Of a stretch of DNA of 64,000 bases, positions 28,409-38,782 are shown piece by piece (positions within the stretch are counted from its first letter, which is position 1; the number at the start of each line of letters is the position of its first letter). The position numbers were made by a program, and so were the translations under genes. The DNA is from Paracoccus sp. SCSIO 75233 (GTDB taxonomy: Bacteria > Pseudomonadota > Alphaproteobacteria > Rhodobacterales > Rhodobacteraceae), in assembly GCF_027912675.1 (NCBI RefSeq), contig NZ_CP115757.1:2419501-2483500 (forward strand), given 5' to 3'. The notes beneath the pieces are model-generated. The model was not told the origin of the DNA. It did not search any database and worked only from the letters and a program-made list of their open reading frames with translations.

Positions 28409-30688
28409 ATGGAAGACCGCCGACAGGACAAACCCCGCACGCCCGCTCTGGATTACCACGAATTTCCGCGCCCCGGTAAGCTGGAGGTACGCGCGACCAA
28501 GCCCCTCGCCAATGGCCGCGATCTGGCCCGCGCCTACAGCCCCGGCGTGGCCGATGCCTGTATGGAGATCAAGGACAATCCGGCGGATGCCGCGCGTTAT
28601 ACCGCACGAGGCAACCTTGTGGCCGTCGTATCGAACGGCTCGGCGGTTCTGGGGCTGGGCAATATCGGCCCGCTGGCATCCAAGCCGGTGATGGAAGGCA
28701 AGGCGGTTCTGTTCAAGAAATTCGCCAATATCGACTGTTTCGATCTGGAAATCGACCAGACCGATCCGGAAAAACTCGCCGCCATCGTGCAGAGCCTTGA
28801 GCCCAGCTTCGGCGCGATCAATCTGGAGGACATCAAGGCCCCGGACTGCTTCATCGTCGAAAAGATCTGCCGCGAAACGATGAATATCCCGGTCTTCCAC
28901 GACGACCAACACGGCACTGCCATCGTTGTGGGCGCGGCGGCCACCAATGCGCTGCGCGTCGTCGGCAAGAAATTCGAGGACATCAAGATCGTCTCCACCG
29001 GCGGCGGCGCGGCCGGGATTGCCTGCCTGAACATGCTGCTGAAACTGGGTGTGCGGCGCGAGAATGTGTGGCTCTGCGATATTCGCGGTCTTGTCTATAA
29101 AGGCCGGACCGAGGATATGACGCCGCAAAAGGCGGAATACGCGCAGGACAGCGATCTTCGGACGCTGGATGAGGTGATCGACGGCGCGGATATGTTCCTT
29201 GGCCTCTCCGGCCCCGGCGTGCTGAAAAAGGAAATGGTGGCGAAAATGACCGGGCGTCCGGTGATCTTCGCGCTTGCCAACCCGACACCGGAAATCATGC
29301 CGGACGAGGCGAAGGAGGTCGCGCCCGACGCCGTGATCGCCACGGGCCGCAGCGATTTTCCCAATCAGGTGAACAACGTCCTGTGCTTCCCGTTCATCTT
29401 CCGCGGCGCGCTCGATGTGGGGGCGACGCAGATCAACGATGAAATGCAGCTTGCCTGTATCGAAGGCATCGCCGCCCTTGCCCGCGCCACGACCGCCGCC
29501 GAAGCCGCCGCAGCCTATCGCGGCGAGACGCTGACCTTCGGGCCGGAATATCTGATCCCCAAGCCCTTCGATCCGCGTCTGATCGGCGTCGTGTCGACCG
29601 CCGTTGCGAAAGCGGCAATGGAATCGGGCGTCGCGACCCGGCCCATCGAGGATATCGAGGCTTATAAGCGCAAGCTCGACGGCTCCGTCTTCCGCTCCGC
29701 CCTCATCATGCGTCCGGTTTTCGAGGCCGCAGGAACCGCCTCACGCAGCATCGTCTTCGCCGAGGGGGAGGACGAACGTGTGCTCCGCGCCGCAAATGCG
29801 ATGCTGGAAGAAACCACCGATGTCCCGATCCTGATCGGCCGCCCGGAGGTGATCGAGATGCGGGCCGAGCGTGCGGGACTGCCGATCCGCCCGGACAAGG
29901 ATTTCCAGATCGTGAACCCGGAAAACGATCCGCGCTATCGCGAATATTGGGAGACCTATCACGAGTTGATGGCAAGGCGCGGCGTCACGCCTGATCTCGC
30001 GCGCGCAATCATGCGCACCAATCTGACCGCCATCGGCAGCGTCATGGTCCATCGGGGCGAGGCGGACAGCCTGCTTTGCGGCACGTTCGGGCAATATAGC
30101 TGGCACCTGAACTACATCACCCAGATCCTCGGTCGCGGCGGACTGTACCCGCAGGGCGCGCTGTCGATGATCATCCTTGAGGACGGCCCGCTGTTCATCG
30201 CCGACACGCAGGTCCATCATTCCCCGACGCCGGAGGAGATCGCGAAGACCGCCATCGGTGCCGCGCGCCATGTCCGCCGCTTCGGGCTGGAGCCGCATAT
30301 CGCGCTGTGCAGCCACTCACAATTCGGCAATCTCGAAACCGATTCCGGCCAGCGTATGCGGGCAGCGATGGAGATCCTGCACGACCGCGAGGTCGATTTC
30401 AATTTCGACGGGGAAATGCATATCGACGCGGCCCTCGACCCGGAAATCCGCAGCCGCATCTTCCCCGGCTCCCGGCTGGAGGGTGCTGCGAATGTGCTGA
30501 TCTTCGCAGGCACCGATACCGCATCGGGTGTGCGCAACATCCTGAAAACCAAGGCAGGCGGGCTGGAGGTCGGGCCGATCCTGATGGGGATGGGCAACCG
30601 TGCCCATATCGTCACCGCTTCGATCACGGCGCGCGGGCTGCTGAACATGTCAGCCATCGCCGGAACCCCGGTCGCGCATTACGAGTAA
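28409..30688 (+). CDS. maeB: NADP-dependent malic enzyme with phosphotransacetylase domain
   Basis: A 759-residue enzyme: malate + NADP to pyruvate + CO2 + NADPH. Residues about 10-430 form the malic enzyme part (YSPGVADACMEIKDNP, DDQHGTAIVVGAA, STGGGAAGIACL). Residues about 435-759 form a phosphate acetyltransferase-like domain that is regulatory in this type. The ATG at 28409 follows GAAGGAA by 6 nt. It makes gluconeogenic or lipid-synthesis NADPH. No neighbour shares its strand closely, except prpE 99 nt downstream. Confidence 0.95.
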   Translation: MEDRRQDKPRTPALDYHEFPRPGKLEVRATKPLANGRDLARAYSPGVADACMEIKDNPADAARYTARGNLVAVVSNGSAVLGLGNIGPLASKPVMEGKAVLFKKFANIDCFDLEIDQTDPEKLAAIVQSLEPSFGAINLEDIKAPDCFIVEKICRETMNIPVFHDDQHGTAIVVGAAATNALRVVGKKFEDIKIVSTGGGAAGIACLNMLLKLGVRRENVWLCDIRGLVYKGRTEDMTPQKAEYAQDSDLRTLDEVIDGADMFLGLSGPGVLKKEMVAKMTGRPVIFALANPTPEIMPDEAKEVAPDAVIATGRSDFPNQVNNVLCFPFIFRGALDVGATQINDEMQLACIEGIAALARATTAAEAAAAYRGETLTFGPEYLIPKPFDPRLIGVVSTAVAKAAMESGVATRPIEDIEAYKRKLDGSVFRSALIMRPVFEAAGTASRSIVFAEGEDERVLRAANAMLEETTDVPILIGRPEVIEMRAERAGLPIRPDKDFQIVNPENDPRYREYWETYHELMARRGVTPDLARAIMRTNLTAIGSVMVHRGEADSLLCGTFGQYSWHLNYITQILGRGGLYPQGALSMIILEDGPLFIADTQVHHSPTPEEIAKTAIGAARHVRRFGLEPHIALCSHSQFGNLETDSGQRMRAAMEILHDREVDFNFDGEMHIDAALDPEIRSRIFPGSRLEGAANVLIFAGTDTASGVRNILKTKAGGLEVGPILMGMGNRAHIVTASITARGLLNMSAIAGTPVAHYE

Positions 30689-30723
30689 GCGCTCAGCCCC
30701 GGCACCCGCCGGGGCCATATGGC

Positions 30724-30737
30724 TTGATCTGGATCAA
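30724..30737. promoter_or_regulatory. Perfect FNR-type box upstream of prpE
   Basis: TTGATCTGGATCAA matches the FNR/FnrL consensus TTGAT-N4-ATCAA without mismatch and is palindromic. Its centre lies about 57 nt before the prpE ATG. A TATATC at 30758-30763 would serve as a -10, placing the box near -40, the position of a class II activator. This suggests oxygen-responsive control, inferred from sequence only. Confidence 0.75.
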
Positions 30738-30787
30738 ACTGTCCCCGTAACCTTCCCTATATCGGCTTTCACAGGGAGGTGGAGACA

Positions 30788-32665
30788 ATGACATATAAAG
30801 ACGTCTACGATTCGTGGAAGGCCGATCCGGAGGCCTTCTGGATGGAGGCGGCGCAGGCAATCGACTGGGTGAAACCGCCGTCGAAGGCCCTGTTCGACGA
30901 CAAGGCGCCGTTCTACGAATGGTTCGCTGACGGCATGGTCAACACCTGCTGGAACGCCGTCGACCGCCATGTCGAGGCCGGGCGCGGCGACGAGATCGCG
31001 ATCTACCACGACAGCCCGATCACCCGTGCCACCAAGGGCATCACCTTCTCCGAACTCCAGACCCGCGTCGCAACGCTCGCCGGGGCCTTGCGGGCGCGTG
31101 GGATCGAAAAGGGCGACCGGGTCATCATCTACATGCCGATGATCCCGCAAGCGATCGAGGCGATGCTCGCCTGCGCACGGCTGGGCGCTGTGCATTCGGT
31201 CGTCTTCGGCGGGTTTGCCGCGCATGAACTCGCCGTGCGGATCAACGATGCCAAGCCGAAGGCAATCATCGCCGCCAGCGGCGGACTGGAGCCGAGCCAT
31301 ATCGTCCACTACAAACCGCTGCTCGATCAGGCCATCGACGAGGCCGAGCACAAACCCGAATTCTGCGTCATCTTCCAGCGCGAAGAAGAAGTCGCCAAGC
31401 TGATCGAGGGTCGCGACTTCAGCTGGTACGGGTTCCAATACGGGATCAAGCCGGTGGATTGCGTGCCGGTCGAGGGCAATCACCCGGCCTATATCCTGTA
31501 TACCTCCGGCACGACAGGACAGCCGAAGGGCGTGGTTCGTCCGACCGCCGGGCATCTCGTCGCGCTCGCCTGGTCGATGAAGAACATCTACAAGATCGAG
31601 GCGGGCGACCGCTTCTGGGCCGCATCCGATGTCGGCTGGGTCGTGGGTCACAGCTATATCTGCTACGGGCCGCTGATCGCCGGCGCGCAAACCGTGGTGT
31701 TCGAGGGCAAACCCATCGGCTGCCCGCATGCCGGGGTGTTCTGGCGCACGATCCAGAACAACCGCATCAAAAGCTTCTTTACCGCACCCACTGCCATCCG
31801 CGCCATCCGCCGCGAAGACCCGAACGGCGAATATATCCGCCGCTACAAGCTGCATGATCTGCAAGCCCTGTTTCTGGCCGGGGAGCGCGCCGATCCCGAA
31901 ACCGTCAAATGGGCACAGGAACATCTCGGCGTGCCGGTGATCGACCATTGGTGGCAGACGGAAACCGGCTGGGCCATCGCCGCGAACCCGCTGGGGATCG
32001 AGGAATTGCCAGTCAAACCCGGCAGCCCGACCGTGCCGATGCCGGGATACGACATCCAGATCCTCGATGAGGGCGGGCATCCGGTGGAGGCCGGTCAGCT
32101 CGGCTCCATCGCGATCAAGCTGCCCTTGCCGCCCGGTACGCTCTCGACGCTCTGGAACGCGGATGACCGTTTCGAAAGCTCTTACCTGTCACGCTTCCCC
32201 GGCTATTACGAAACCGGCGATGCAGGTTATATCGACGAGGACGGGTATCTCTACATCATGGCGCGCACCGATGACGTGATTAACGTCGCCGGGCACCGCC
32301 TCTCCACCGGCGCGATGGAGGAGGTACTGGCCACCCATCCCGATGTCGCCGAATGCGCCGTCATCGGCGTCAACGATGCGCTGAAGGGGCAGATGCCGCT
32401 CGGTTTTCTGTGCCTCAAGAAAGGCACAACGACCGAACCCGACCAGATCGTCCGCGATGTCGTCCGCATGGTCCGCGAGGAAATCGGCCCGGTCGCCGCG
32501 TTCAAACGCGCCGTCGTCGTGGAACGCCTGCCCAAGACGCGGTCCGGCAAGATCCTGCGGGCGACGATGGCAAAAATTGCCGATGGCGAGGAATGGAAGA
32601 TGCCCGCCACCATCGACGATCCATCCGTTCTGGACGAGATTTCAGCGGCGCTTAAAGGCAGCTAA
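30788..32665 (+). CDS. prpE: Propionyl-CoA synthetase
   Basis: A 625-residue acyl-CoA synthetase of the ANL family: propionate + ATP + CoA to propionyl-CoA + AMP + PPi, cytoplasmic. AMP-binding YTSGTTGQPKGVV is at about residues 238-250, WQTETGWAI near 391, GYYETGDAGYIDEDGYLY near 475, and the C-terminal lysine is in KTRSGKILR near 580. A strong GGGAGG ribosome site precedes the ATG by 9 nt. The DVYDSWKADPEAFW N-terminus distinguishes PrpE from acetyl-CoA synthetase. The FNR box upstream suggests oxygen control. Confidence 0.94.
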   Translation: MTYKDVYDSWKADPEAFWMEAAQAIDWVKPPSKALFDDKAPFYEWFADGMVNTCWNAVDRHVEAGRGDEIAIYHDSPITRATKGITFSELQTRVATLAGALRARGIEKGDRVIIYMPMIPQAIEAMLACARLGAVHSVVFGGFAAHELAVRINDAKPKAIIAASGGLEPSHIVHYKPLLDQAIDEAEHKPEFCVIFQREEEVAKLIEGRDFSWYGFQYGIKPVDCVPVEGNHPAYILYTSGTTGQPKGVVRPTAGHLVALAWSMKNIYKIEAGDRFWAASDVGWVVGHSYICYGPLIAGAQTVVFEGKPIGCPHAGVFWRTIQNNRIKSFFTAPTAIRAIRREDPNGEYIRRYKLHDLQALFLAGERADPETVKWAQEHLGVPVIDHWWQTETGWAIAANPLGIEELPVKPGSPTVPMPGYDIQILDEGGHPVEAGQLGSIAIKLPLPPGTLSTLWNADDRFESSYLSRFPGYYETGDAGYIDEDGYLYIMARTDDVINVAGHRLSTGAMEEVLATHPDVAECAVIGVNDALKGQMPLGFLCLKKGTTTEPDQIVRDVVRMVREEIGPVAAFKRAVVVERLPKTRSGKILRATMAKIADGEEWKMPATIDDPSVLDEISAALKGS

Positions 32666-32830
32666 ACCAGCCCCGCCTGAAGATGGCGGAAAACGAAGTG
32701 TGCACCCCGTCCGCCTGCGCGGTCGGGGTGCGCCTGTCCCGAATCCAGCCCCGCTAGCCAACCCCAACATAGGGACACGCTAACCACATATTGTATTGTC
32801 TTTTATGTACGACCCAACTTGCAGGAGGCC

Positions 32831-32877
32831 AGCCTGCGAATCAAGCTTTCTTTGATTCGCGGGCTATTATTTTTTTG
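32831..32877 (+). terminator. Rho-independent terminator, long stem
   Basis: AGCCTGCGAATCAA (32831-32844) pairs with TTGATTCGCGGGCT (32852-32865), 14 bp with one wobble, followed by ATTATTTTTTT. It reads on the plus strand, 166 nt past the prpE stop, so prpE has an unusually long 3' region, or a short RNA of its own ends here. A further GC hairpin (GCACCCCG/CGGGGTGC) lies nearer the stop at about 32702-32731. Confidence 0.75.
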
Positions 32878-32903
32878 GACAGGTCAACGCTCTGGGCGAA
32901 AAC

Positions 32904-34337
32904 CTATAGCAAAACCGACTGCGCCAGCCCAAGAAACGCAAAAAAACCAACCACATCCGTCACCGTGGTCACGAAAGTGCCTGATGCAAGCGCCGGGTCT
33001 GCACCAACCTTTTCCAGCGCGAGCGGGACCAATATCCCCGCCAGAGCCGCCACGAATAGGTTAACAACCATTGCAACTGCAATCACTCCGGCCAGTGACA
33101 CGCCGTCGAACCAGATCCACGCGACCACCCCCATCACGATGGCGAAGCAAAGCCCGTTCAGGACGCCGACCACGGCCTCCCGCCCGACGACGCGCCAGAC
33201 ATTGGAGCCGGTCAGGCTTTTCGTGGCCAAGGCGCGCACTGCGACCGTCAGCGTCTGGGTGCCTGCATTGCCCCCCATGGAGGCGACAATCGGCATCAGA
33301 ACCGCCAGCGCAACCAGTTCGGAAATCGTGTCCTCGAACATCGCGATCACGAAGGACGCCAGAATCGCCGTCGCGAGGTTGACCGCCAGCCACGGAATCC
33401 GCTGCCACAGGGTTTCGACGACCGTATCCGAAATCGACGATTCATCGCCAACACCGGCGAGACGCAGGATGTCTTCCTCATGCTCCTCGTCCAGCACCTC
33501 CATAGCATCATCAATGGTGATCACACCGACCAGCCGGTCATGCTCGTCCACCACTGGCGCGGAGATCAGGTGATACTGGTTGAAGGCATAGGCGACATCG
33601 GCCTCTTCCGCCTGCGCACGGATGGTGCGGAAGCTCTCCTCTGCCAGATCGGCCAGCCGCGTCTCACGCCGCGCTGCGAGCATCCGGCCCAGTGTCACAT
33701 AACCGATGGGATGACGGCGCGGATCGACCAGAACGATATGGTAGAACTGATCCGGCAGATACTCCTCGCTGCGCAGATGGTCGATCATCTCACCGACGGT
33801 CCAATGCTCCGGCGCGGTGACGACCTCCGACTGCATCATCCGACCGGCGGAGTATTCGGGATAATTCAGCGACTGCTGAACCGCCGCACGATCCGATTCG
33901 TCGAGTGCCGCGAGGATTTCCTGCTGTTCCGGCTCCTCCAGCTCTTCGATCAGGTCGACGAGGTCGTCGCTGTCCATCTCCCGCACAGCATCCGCGAGCA
34001 CCGACTTCGGCAGTTGCTCGACGACTTCGTCACGGATGGATTCGTCGATCTCCGACAGGATGTCGCCGTCGATCTCCCCCGACCACATCGACAGGAAGAC
34101 ACGGCGCCGCGATGCCGAAAGGTTTTCGATGACGTCGGCAATATCGGCCGCGTGCATCGGGTCCAGCAATTCGTCCAGCCGCGACTGGTCCTCTTCGTCG
34201 ATGGCGTCGCGGATCTGGTCGATCAGGCCACGCGACGGCACGAAATCATCCTCCTCCTCGGGCTCCGGCTCGGGGGGTGTCTGCTCAATCGCAATCTCAT
34301 CGTCTGACAAATCGGAACGCTGCGGTTCGTCCTGCAT
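32904..34337 (-). CDS. mgtE: Magnesium transporter MgtE
   Basis: A 477-residue magnesium channel/transporter. A long acidic N-terminus (about 1-30, rich in Glu/Pro) leads to the MgtE N domain (residues about 35-140), then a pair of CBS domains (LPDQFYHIVLVDPRRHPIGYVTL and ISAPVVDEHDRLVGVITIDD), and a C-terminal membrane domain of about five helices. CBS and N domains sense cytosolic Mg2+ and close the pore. ATG at 34337 has a G5 site 10-6 nt upstream; a GTG at 34343 is possible. Confidence 0.95.
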   Translation of the reverse strand: MQDEPQRSDLSDDEIAIEQTPPEPEPEEEDDFVPSRGLIDQIRDAIDEEDQSRLDELLDPMHAADIADVIENLSASRRRVFLSMWSGEIDGDILSEIDESIRDEVVEQLPKSVLADAVREMDSDDLVDLIEELEEPEQQEILAALDESDRAAVQQSLNYPEYSAGRMMQSEVVTAPEHWTVGEMIDHLRSEEYLPDQFYHIVLVDPRRHPIGYVTLGRMLAARRETRLADLAEESFRTIRAQAEEADVAYAFNQYHLISAPVVDEHDRLVGVITIDDAMEVLDEEHEEDILRLAGVGDESSISDTVVETLWQRIPWLAVNLATAILASFVIAMFEDTISELVALAVLMPIVASMGGNAGTQTLTVAVRALATKSLTGSNVWRVVGREAVVGVLNGLCFAIVMGVVAWIWFDGVSLAGVIAVAMVVNLFVAALAGILVPLALEKVGADPALASGTFVTTVTDVVGFFAFLGLAQSVLL

Positions 34338-34403
34338 GGACACCCCCTTACTGGATCACTGGCAATGGCTTACAGATCGGGCGGCCGTGGCCTCACCGGA
34401 ACT

Positions 34404-35246
34404 TTAGTTGAGCCGCCCGGTCGCCACAACGCGTTCAGCGGCGAGCAGTTTCAGCGCCGCCGCATGAATTTCCGGTGTTGCCGCCGCGATAATCTGCCCG
34501 CCCTCATGCGCCGGCCCGCCCTGCCAGTCGGTCACGATGCCGCCCGCAGCCTCCACCACGGCAATCGGGGCCACGATGTCATAGGCTTGCAACCCCGCCT
34601 CGATCACCAGATCGACCGTGCCGCTGACCAGCAGCGCATAGCCGTAACAGTCCAGACCGTAGCGCGTCAGACGCACCTGCGCCGCGACCCGCTGAAAGGC
34701 ATGTCGCTCCGCCTCCGTCCCGACCTCGGGGAAGGTTGACAGCAAGATCGCATCCTTCAACGAAACGTCAGACCGCACCCCAAGCGCCTCTTCGCCGCGC
34801 GAATTGGTAACCCGTGAGACACCGAGCCCGCCTTCAAAGCGCTCATTGGTGAAAGGCTGGTCGATCAGACCATAGACCGGGCCCGCCTCATCCCTGAGCC
34901 CGATCAGGACGCCCCAGCTTGGCGCACCGGCAATGAAGGCCCGCGTTCCATCAATGGGGTCGAGCACCCAGGTCAAACCGGAGGTTCCCGCGACCGGACC
35001 GAATTCTTCACCCAAAATCGCGTCGTCGGGCCGCAACCGCCCCAGAATATCGCGCATCGCCTGTTCCGAGGCGCGATCAGCCTCCGTCACCGGATCGAAC
35101 CCCGATGAAAGCTTGTTATCCGGGCGCAGATTACGGCTGCGAAACAAAGGCAGCGTCTCGCGCCGCGCCGCATCGGCCAGATGATGCGCCGTCCTGATGA
35201 TCTCCAACCTGTCCACGAATCGTCCCCCGCCTGTTTGCGTCGTCAT
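34404..35246 (-). CDS. hisN: Inositol monophosphatase family enzyme, likely histidinol-phosphatase
   Basis: A 280-residue Mg-dependent phosphatase. The metal site motifs are GEE near residue 70, WVLDPIDGTRAFIAG near 91-105 and AYDIVAPIAVVEAAGG near 215-230. The extended DPIDGTRAFI pattern resembles HisN-type histidinol-phosphate phosphatases of actinobacteria and alphaproteobacteria. No other his gene is present here, so the substrate could instead be inositol phosphate or another sugar phosphate; the symbol is tentative. It lies between the mgtE and XRE genes, separate by 66 nt and 46 nt. Confidence 0.72.
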   Translation of the reverse strand: MTTQTGGGRFVDRLEIIRTAHHLADAARRETLPLFRSRNLRPDNKLSSGFDPVTEADRASEQAMRDILGRLRPDDAILGEEFGPVAGTSGLTWVLDPIDGTRAFIAGAPSWGVLIGLRDEAGPVYGLIDQPFTNERFEGGLGVSRVTNSRGEEALGVRSDVSLKDAILLSTFPEVGTEAERHAFQRVAAQVRLTRYGLDCYGYALLVSGTVDLVIEAGLQAYDIVAPIAVVEAAGGIVTDWQGGPAHEGGQIIAAATPEIHAAALKLLAAERVVATGRLN

Positions 35247-35292
35247 AGCGCGGAAACAAACCGGCTGACAGGCGCGCGGCGAAATCGCGGGA

Positions 35293-35652
35293 TCAGGCTG
35301 CGTGGGACAGAACCCGCGCCAATTCGAAGATCTGGCGACGCTGCGCTTCCGGCATGGCATAATAGGCGCGGATCAGTTGCAGCGCCTCCTTGCTGGCCAT
35401 GACGTCACCTTCGTCATTCGCCGCGACACGCCCATCGGTCAGCCCCTCGAAAAAGAAGCTTATGGTCACGTCAAGCGCTTTGGCGATGTCCCACAGCCGC
35501 GAGGCGGAGACACGGTTCGCGCCGGTTTCATATTTCTGGATCTGCTGAAACTTGATACCCACCTGATCAGCCAGTTGCTGCTGCGTCATCCCGATCAGCC
35601 AACGGCGATGACGAATACGCGTACCAACATGCACGTCAACTTCATGCTTCAT
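35293..35652 (-). CDS. XRE family transcriptional regulator
   Basis: A 119-residue regulator with an N-terminal helix-turn-helix (GTRIRHRRWLIGMTQQQLADQVGIKFQQIQKYETG, residues about 9-45) and a helical C-terminal part (LIRAYYAMPEAQRRQIFELARVLSHA). The sequence belongs to a short XRE family that is widespread in alphaproteobacteria. Target and signal are unknown. A long 568-nt gap upstream (35653-36220) probably holds its promoter. Confidence 0.88.
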   Translation of the reverse strand: MKHEVDVHVGTRIRHRRWLIGMTQQQLADQVGIKFQQIQKYETGANRVSASRLWDIAKALDVTISFFFEGLTDGRVAANDEGDVMASKEALQLIRAYYAMPEAQRRQIFELARVLSHAA

Positions 35653-36220
35653 AACACACCTCACTCAATCTACACGAGCAGTACCGTGCCGGACCCGACA
35701 CTGGCGACATAAAAATCCCCTTAACACGCCAAAGTTGACGAAAAAAACAGGATTTTGCATACATTTATAACGATGCGAAAGAAATTTCCATGATTTTTCT
35801 GAGGGTCACGCGAAAAAACGCATTCATTTCAAGCGAATCGGCAAGGACAACCCCACTCGGACAAACGCCCCGCCGTCGCAAAAATCACCGCCGCCGCGAG
35901 ACTGTTTCGCGACACGGGCAAGTTGTAATATTTGTCATCCGGCAGATGCAATCGGACCTTCACAACCCGATGAGTCGTTCAACCTATTATAGCATCACCC
36001 GCGACAATCCCGTCCGAATCCCTGCCTTTCGCCGCCGGATGATCAGATTCCCGCCGATTAGTTGACAATTTCCGAAGGCGGCGGCAGCGGAAATCCTCCT
36101 TTTATCTACAATGCTTGCCGTTTTCTGCGTGTTTTTATTGTAATCCGCCCGGCTTGACCCAATATTGTAGCCAATCGGTGCGCAATCACGCACCGCGTAA
36201 CGCCAGTAATGGAGAGATTG
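35653..36220. other. 568-nt intergenic region, AT-richer than average
   Basis: No convincing gene. It contains a promoter-like TTGACG with CATACA 17 nt on at about 35737-35765 (plus strand), A-runs (AAAAAAACAGG), and the leader of the Bax-inhibitor gene at the right end. An open frame of 91 codons at 35790-36065 is Arg- and Ser-rich, has no ribosome site and resembles no family. A small RNA could be here but I cannot show it. Confidence 0.5.
36176..36195 (+). promoter_or_regulatory. Leader hairpin before the Bax-inhibitor gene (ybhL-leader candidate)
   Basis: CGGTGCG (36176-36182) and CGCACCG (36189-36195) form a 7-bp stem around CAATCA, ending 25 nt before the start codon of the YccA/YbhL-type gene. 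A structured leader called the ybhL motif is described for alphaproteobacteria upstream of this gene family; whether this hairpin is a member cannot be judged by eye. Confidence 0.45.
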
Positions 36221-36976
36221 ATGGCTGAATACGACACCCAGCGTCTGGCCCAGGCCCGGACGGGTGCCGCTACCCGCGCCGATATAGATGTCGGCCTTCG
36301 TGATTATATGATGAAGGTCTATGGCATTATGGCGACCGGCATGCTGGTCACCGCGTTTTTCGCCCTTGGGCTGAACTTCCTCGCCGTTTCACCCGACGGC
36401 ACGCTGACCTCGGTCGGCATCGCGGTTTATACCTCGCCGCTCAAATGGGTCCTGATGTTTGCGCCGCTTCTGGTGGTTTTCGCCTTTAGCGCCACGATCT
36501 ACCGGCTGTCCACGCAGACCGCGACACTGGTCTTTTACGGCTTCGCGGCCCTGATGGGCATGTCGCTGAGCTGGATTTTCCTCGCCTATACGGGCGCATC
36601 CATCGCATCGACCTTCTTCGCCACCGCCGCCGGTTTCGCCGGTCTGTCGCTTTACGGCTACACGACCAAGCGTGATCTGTCGGGCATGGGCTCGTTCCTG
36701 ATGATGGGTCTGATCGGGCTGATCATTGCCTCGATCATCAACATCTTCCTGCAATCGAGCGCGATGCAGTTCGCGATTGCCCTGATCGGTGTGCTGATCT
36801 TCGCCGGTCTAACCGCCTTCGATACGCAGAACATCAAGAACACCTATCTGCAACTGCGCGATTCGGATCGTGAGTTTCTGGGCAAGGCCGCCGTTCTGGG
36901 CGCACTGAACCTGTATCTGGATTTCCTGAACATGTTCATGTTCCTGCTCCAGTTCATGGGCGCGAGCAACGACTGA
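36221..36976 (+). CDS. Bax inhibitor-1/YccA family membrane protein
   Basis: A 251-residue inner-membrane protein with about seven transmembrane segments after a short soluble N-terminus (MAEYDTQRLAQARTG). The family signature IGVLIFAGLTAFDTQNIKN near residues 190-208 and the C-terminal LNLYLDFLNMFMFLLQFMG are present. YccA/BI-1 proteins affect Ca2+ leak or modulate the FtsH protease in bacteria; the role here is not known. ATG at 36221 is preceded by GGAGA. Ends at a strong terminator. Confidence 0.92.
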   Translation: MAEYDTQRLAQARTGAATRADIDVGLRDYMMKVYGIMATGMLVTAFFALGLNFLAVSPDGTLTSVGIAVYTSPLKWVLMFAPLLVVFAFSATIYRLSTQTATLVFYGFAALMGMSLSWIFLAYTGASIASTFFATAAGFAGLSLYGYTTKRDLSGMGSFLMMGLIGLIIASIINIFLQSSAMQFAIALIGVLIFAGLTAFDTQNIKNTYLQLRDSDREFLGKAAVLGALNLYLDFLNMFMFLLQFMGASND

Positions 36977-36997
36977 TCGCAGCCCGGCTGAATGCGA

Positions 36998-37025
36998 AAG
37001 GCCCCGCTCCGGCGGGGCCTTTTTA
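36998..37025 (+). terminator. Rho-independent terminator of the Bax-inhibitor gene
   Basis: AAGGCCCCGC (36998-37007) pairs with GCGGGGCCTT (37012-37021) around TCCG, followed by TTTTATTT. It ends the plus-strand gene and lies 32 nt from the converging guaB stop, so it might serve both. Confidence 0.9.
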
Positions 37026-37056
37026 TTTGGTCCTGTCGACCGACAGAGCGAGCCGA

Positions 37057-38517
<1,461 letters not shown>

Positions 38518-38782
38518 TTAGGGGTTCGTTTGGCAGTTCCCCTTTTCACCTTGCGGCGTCTTTGTCCACCCCCGGCAAATGGCGCTTGGCAAGGATCGGC
38601 GGCCCGGATCAACCCCAAGAAGAGCTTCCCCCACGACAAGCGTTGCAGCGCAGACACGATTAGCGCAAACAACGTAACCTCGACGTCACGTCACCTTATC
38701 GTTACAATTGACGGATGTTCGCGCTCGGGTAGTGTCGTCAGATAACATCCAAACAAGCAATATCTCCAACGGGGGGGAGAGA

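Noticed and set aside
35790..36065. Open frame of 91 codons in the long intergenic region
   Set aside because: No ribosome site, Arg/Ser-rich composition and no similarity that I can recognise; more likely chance in a non-coding region.
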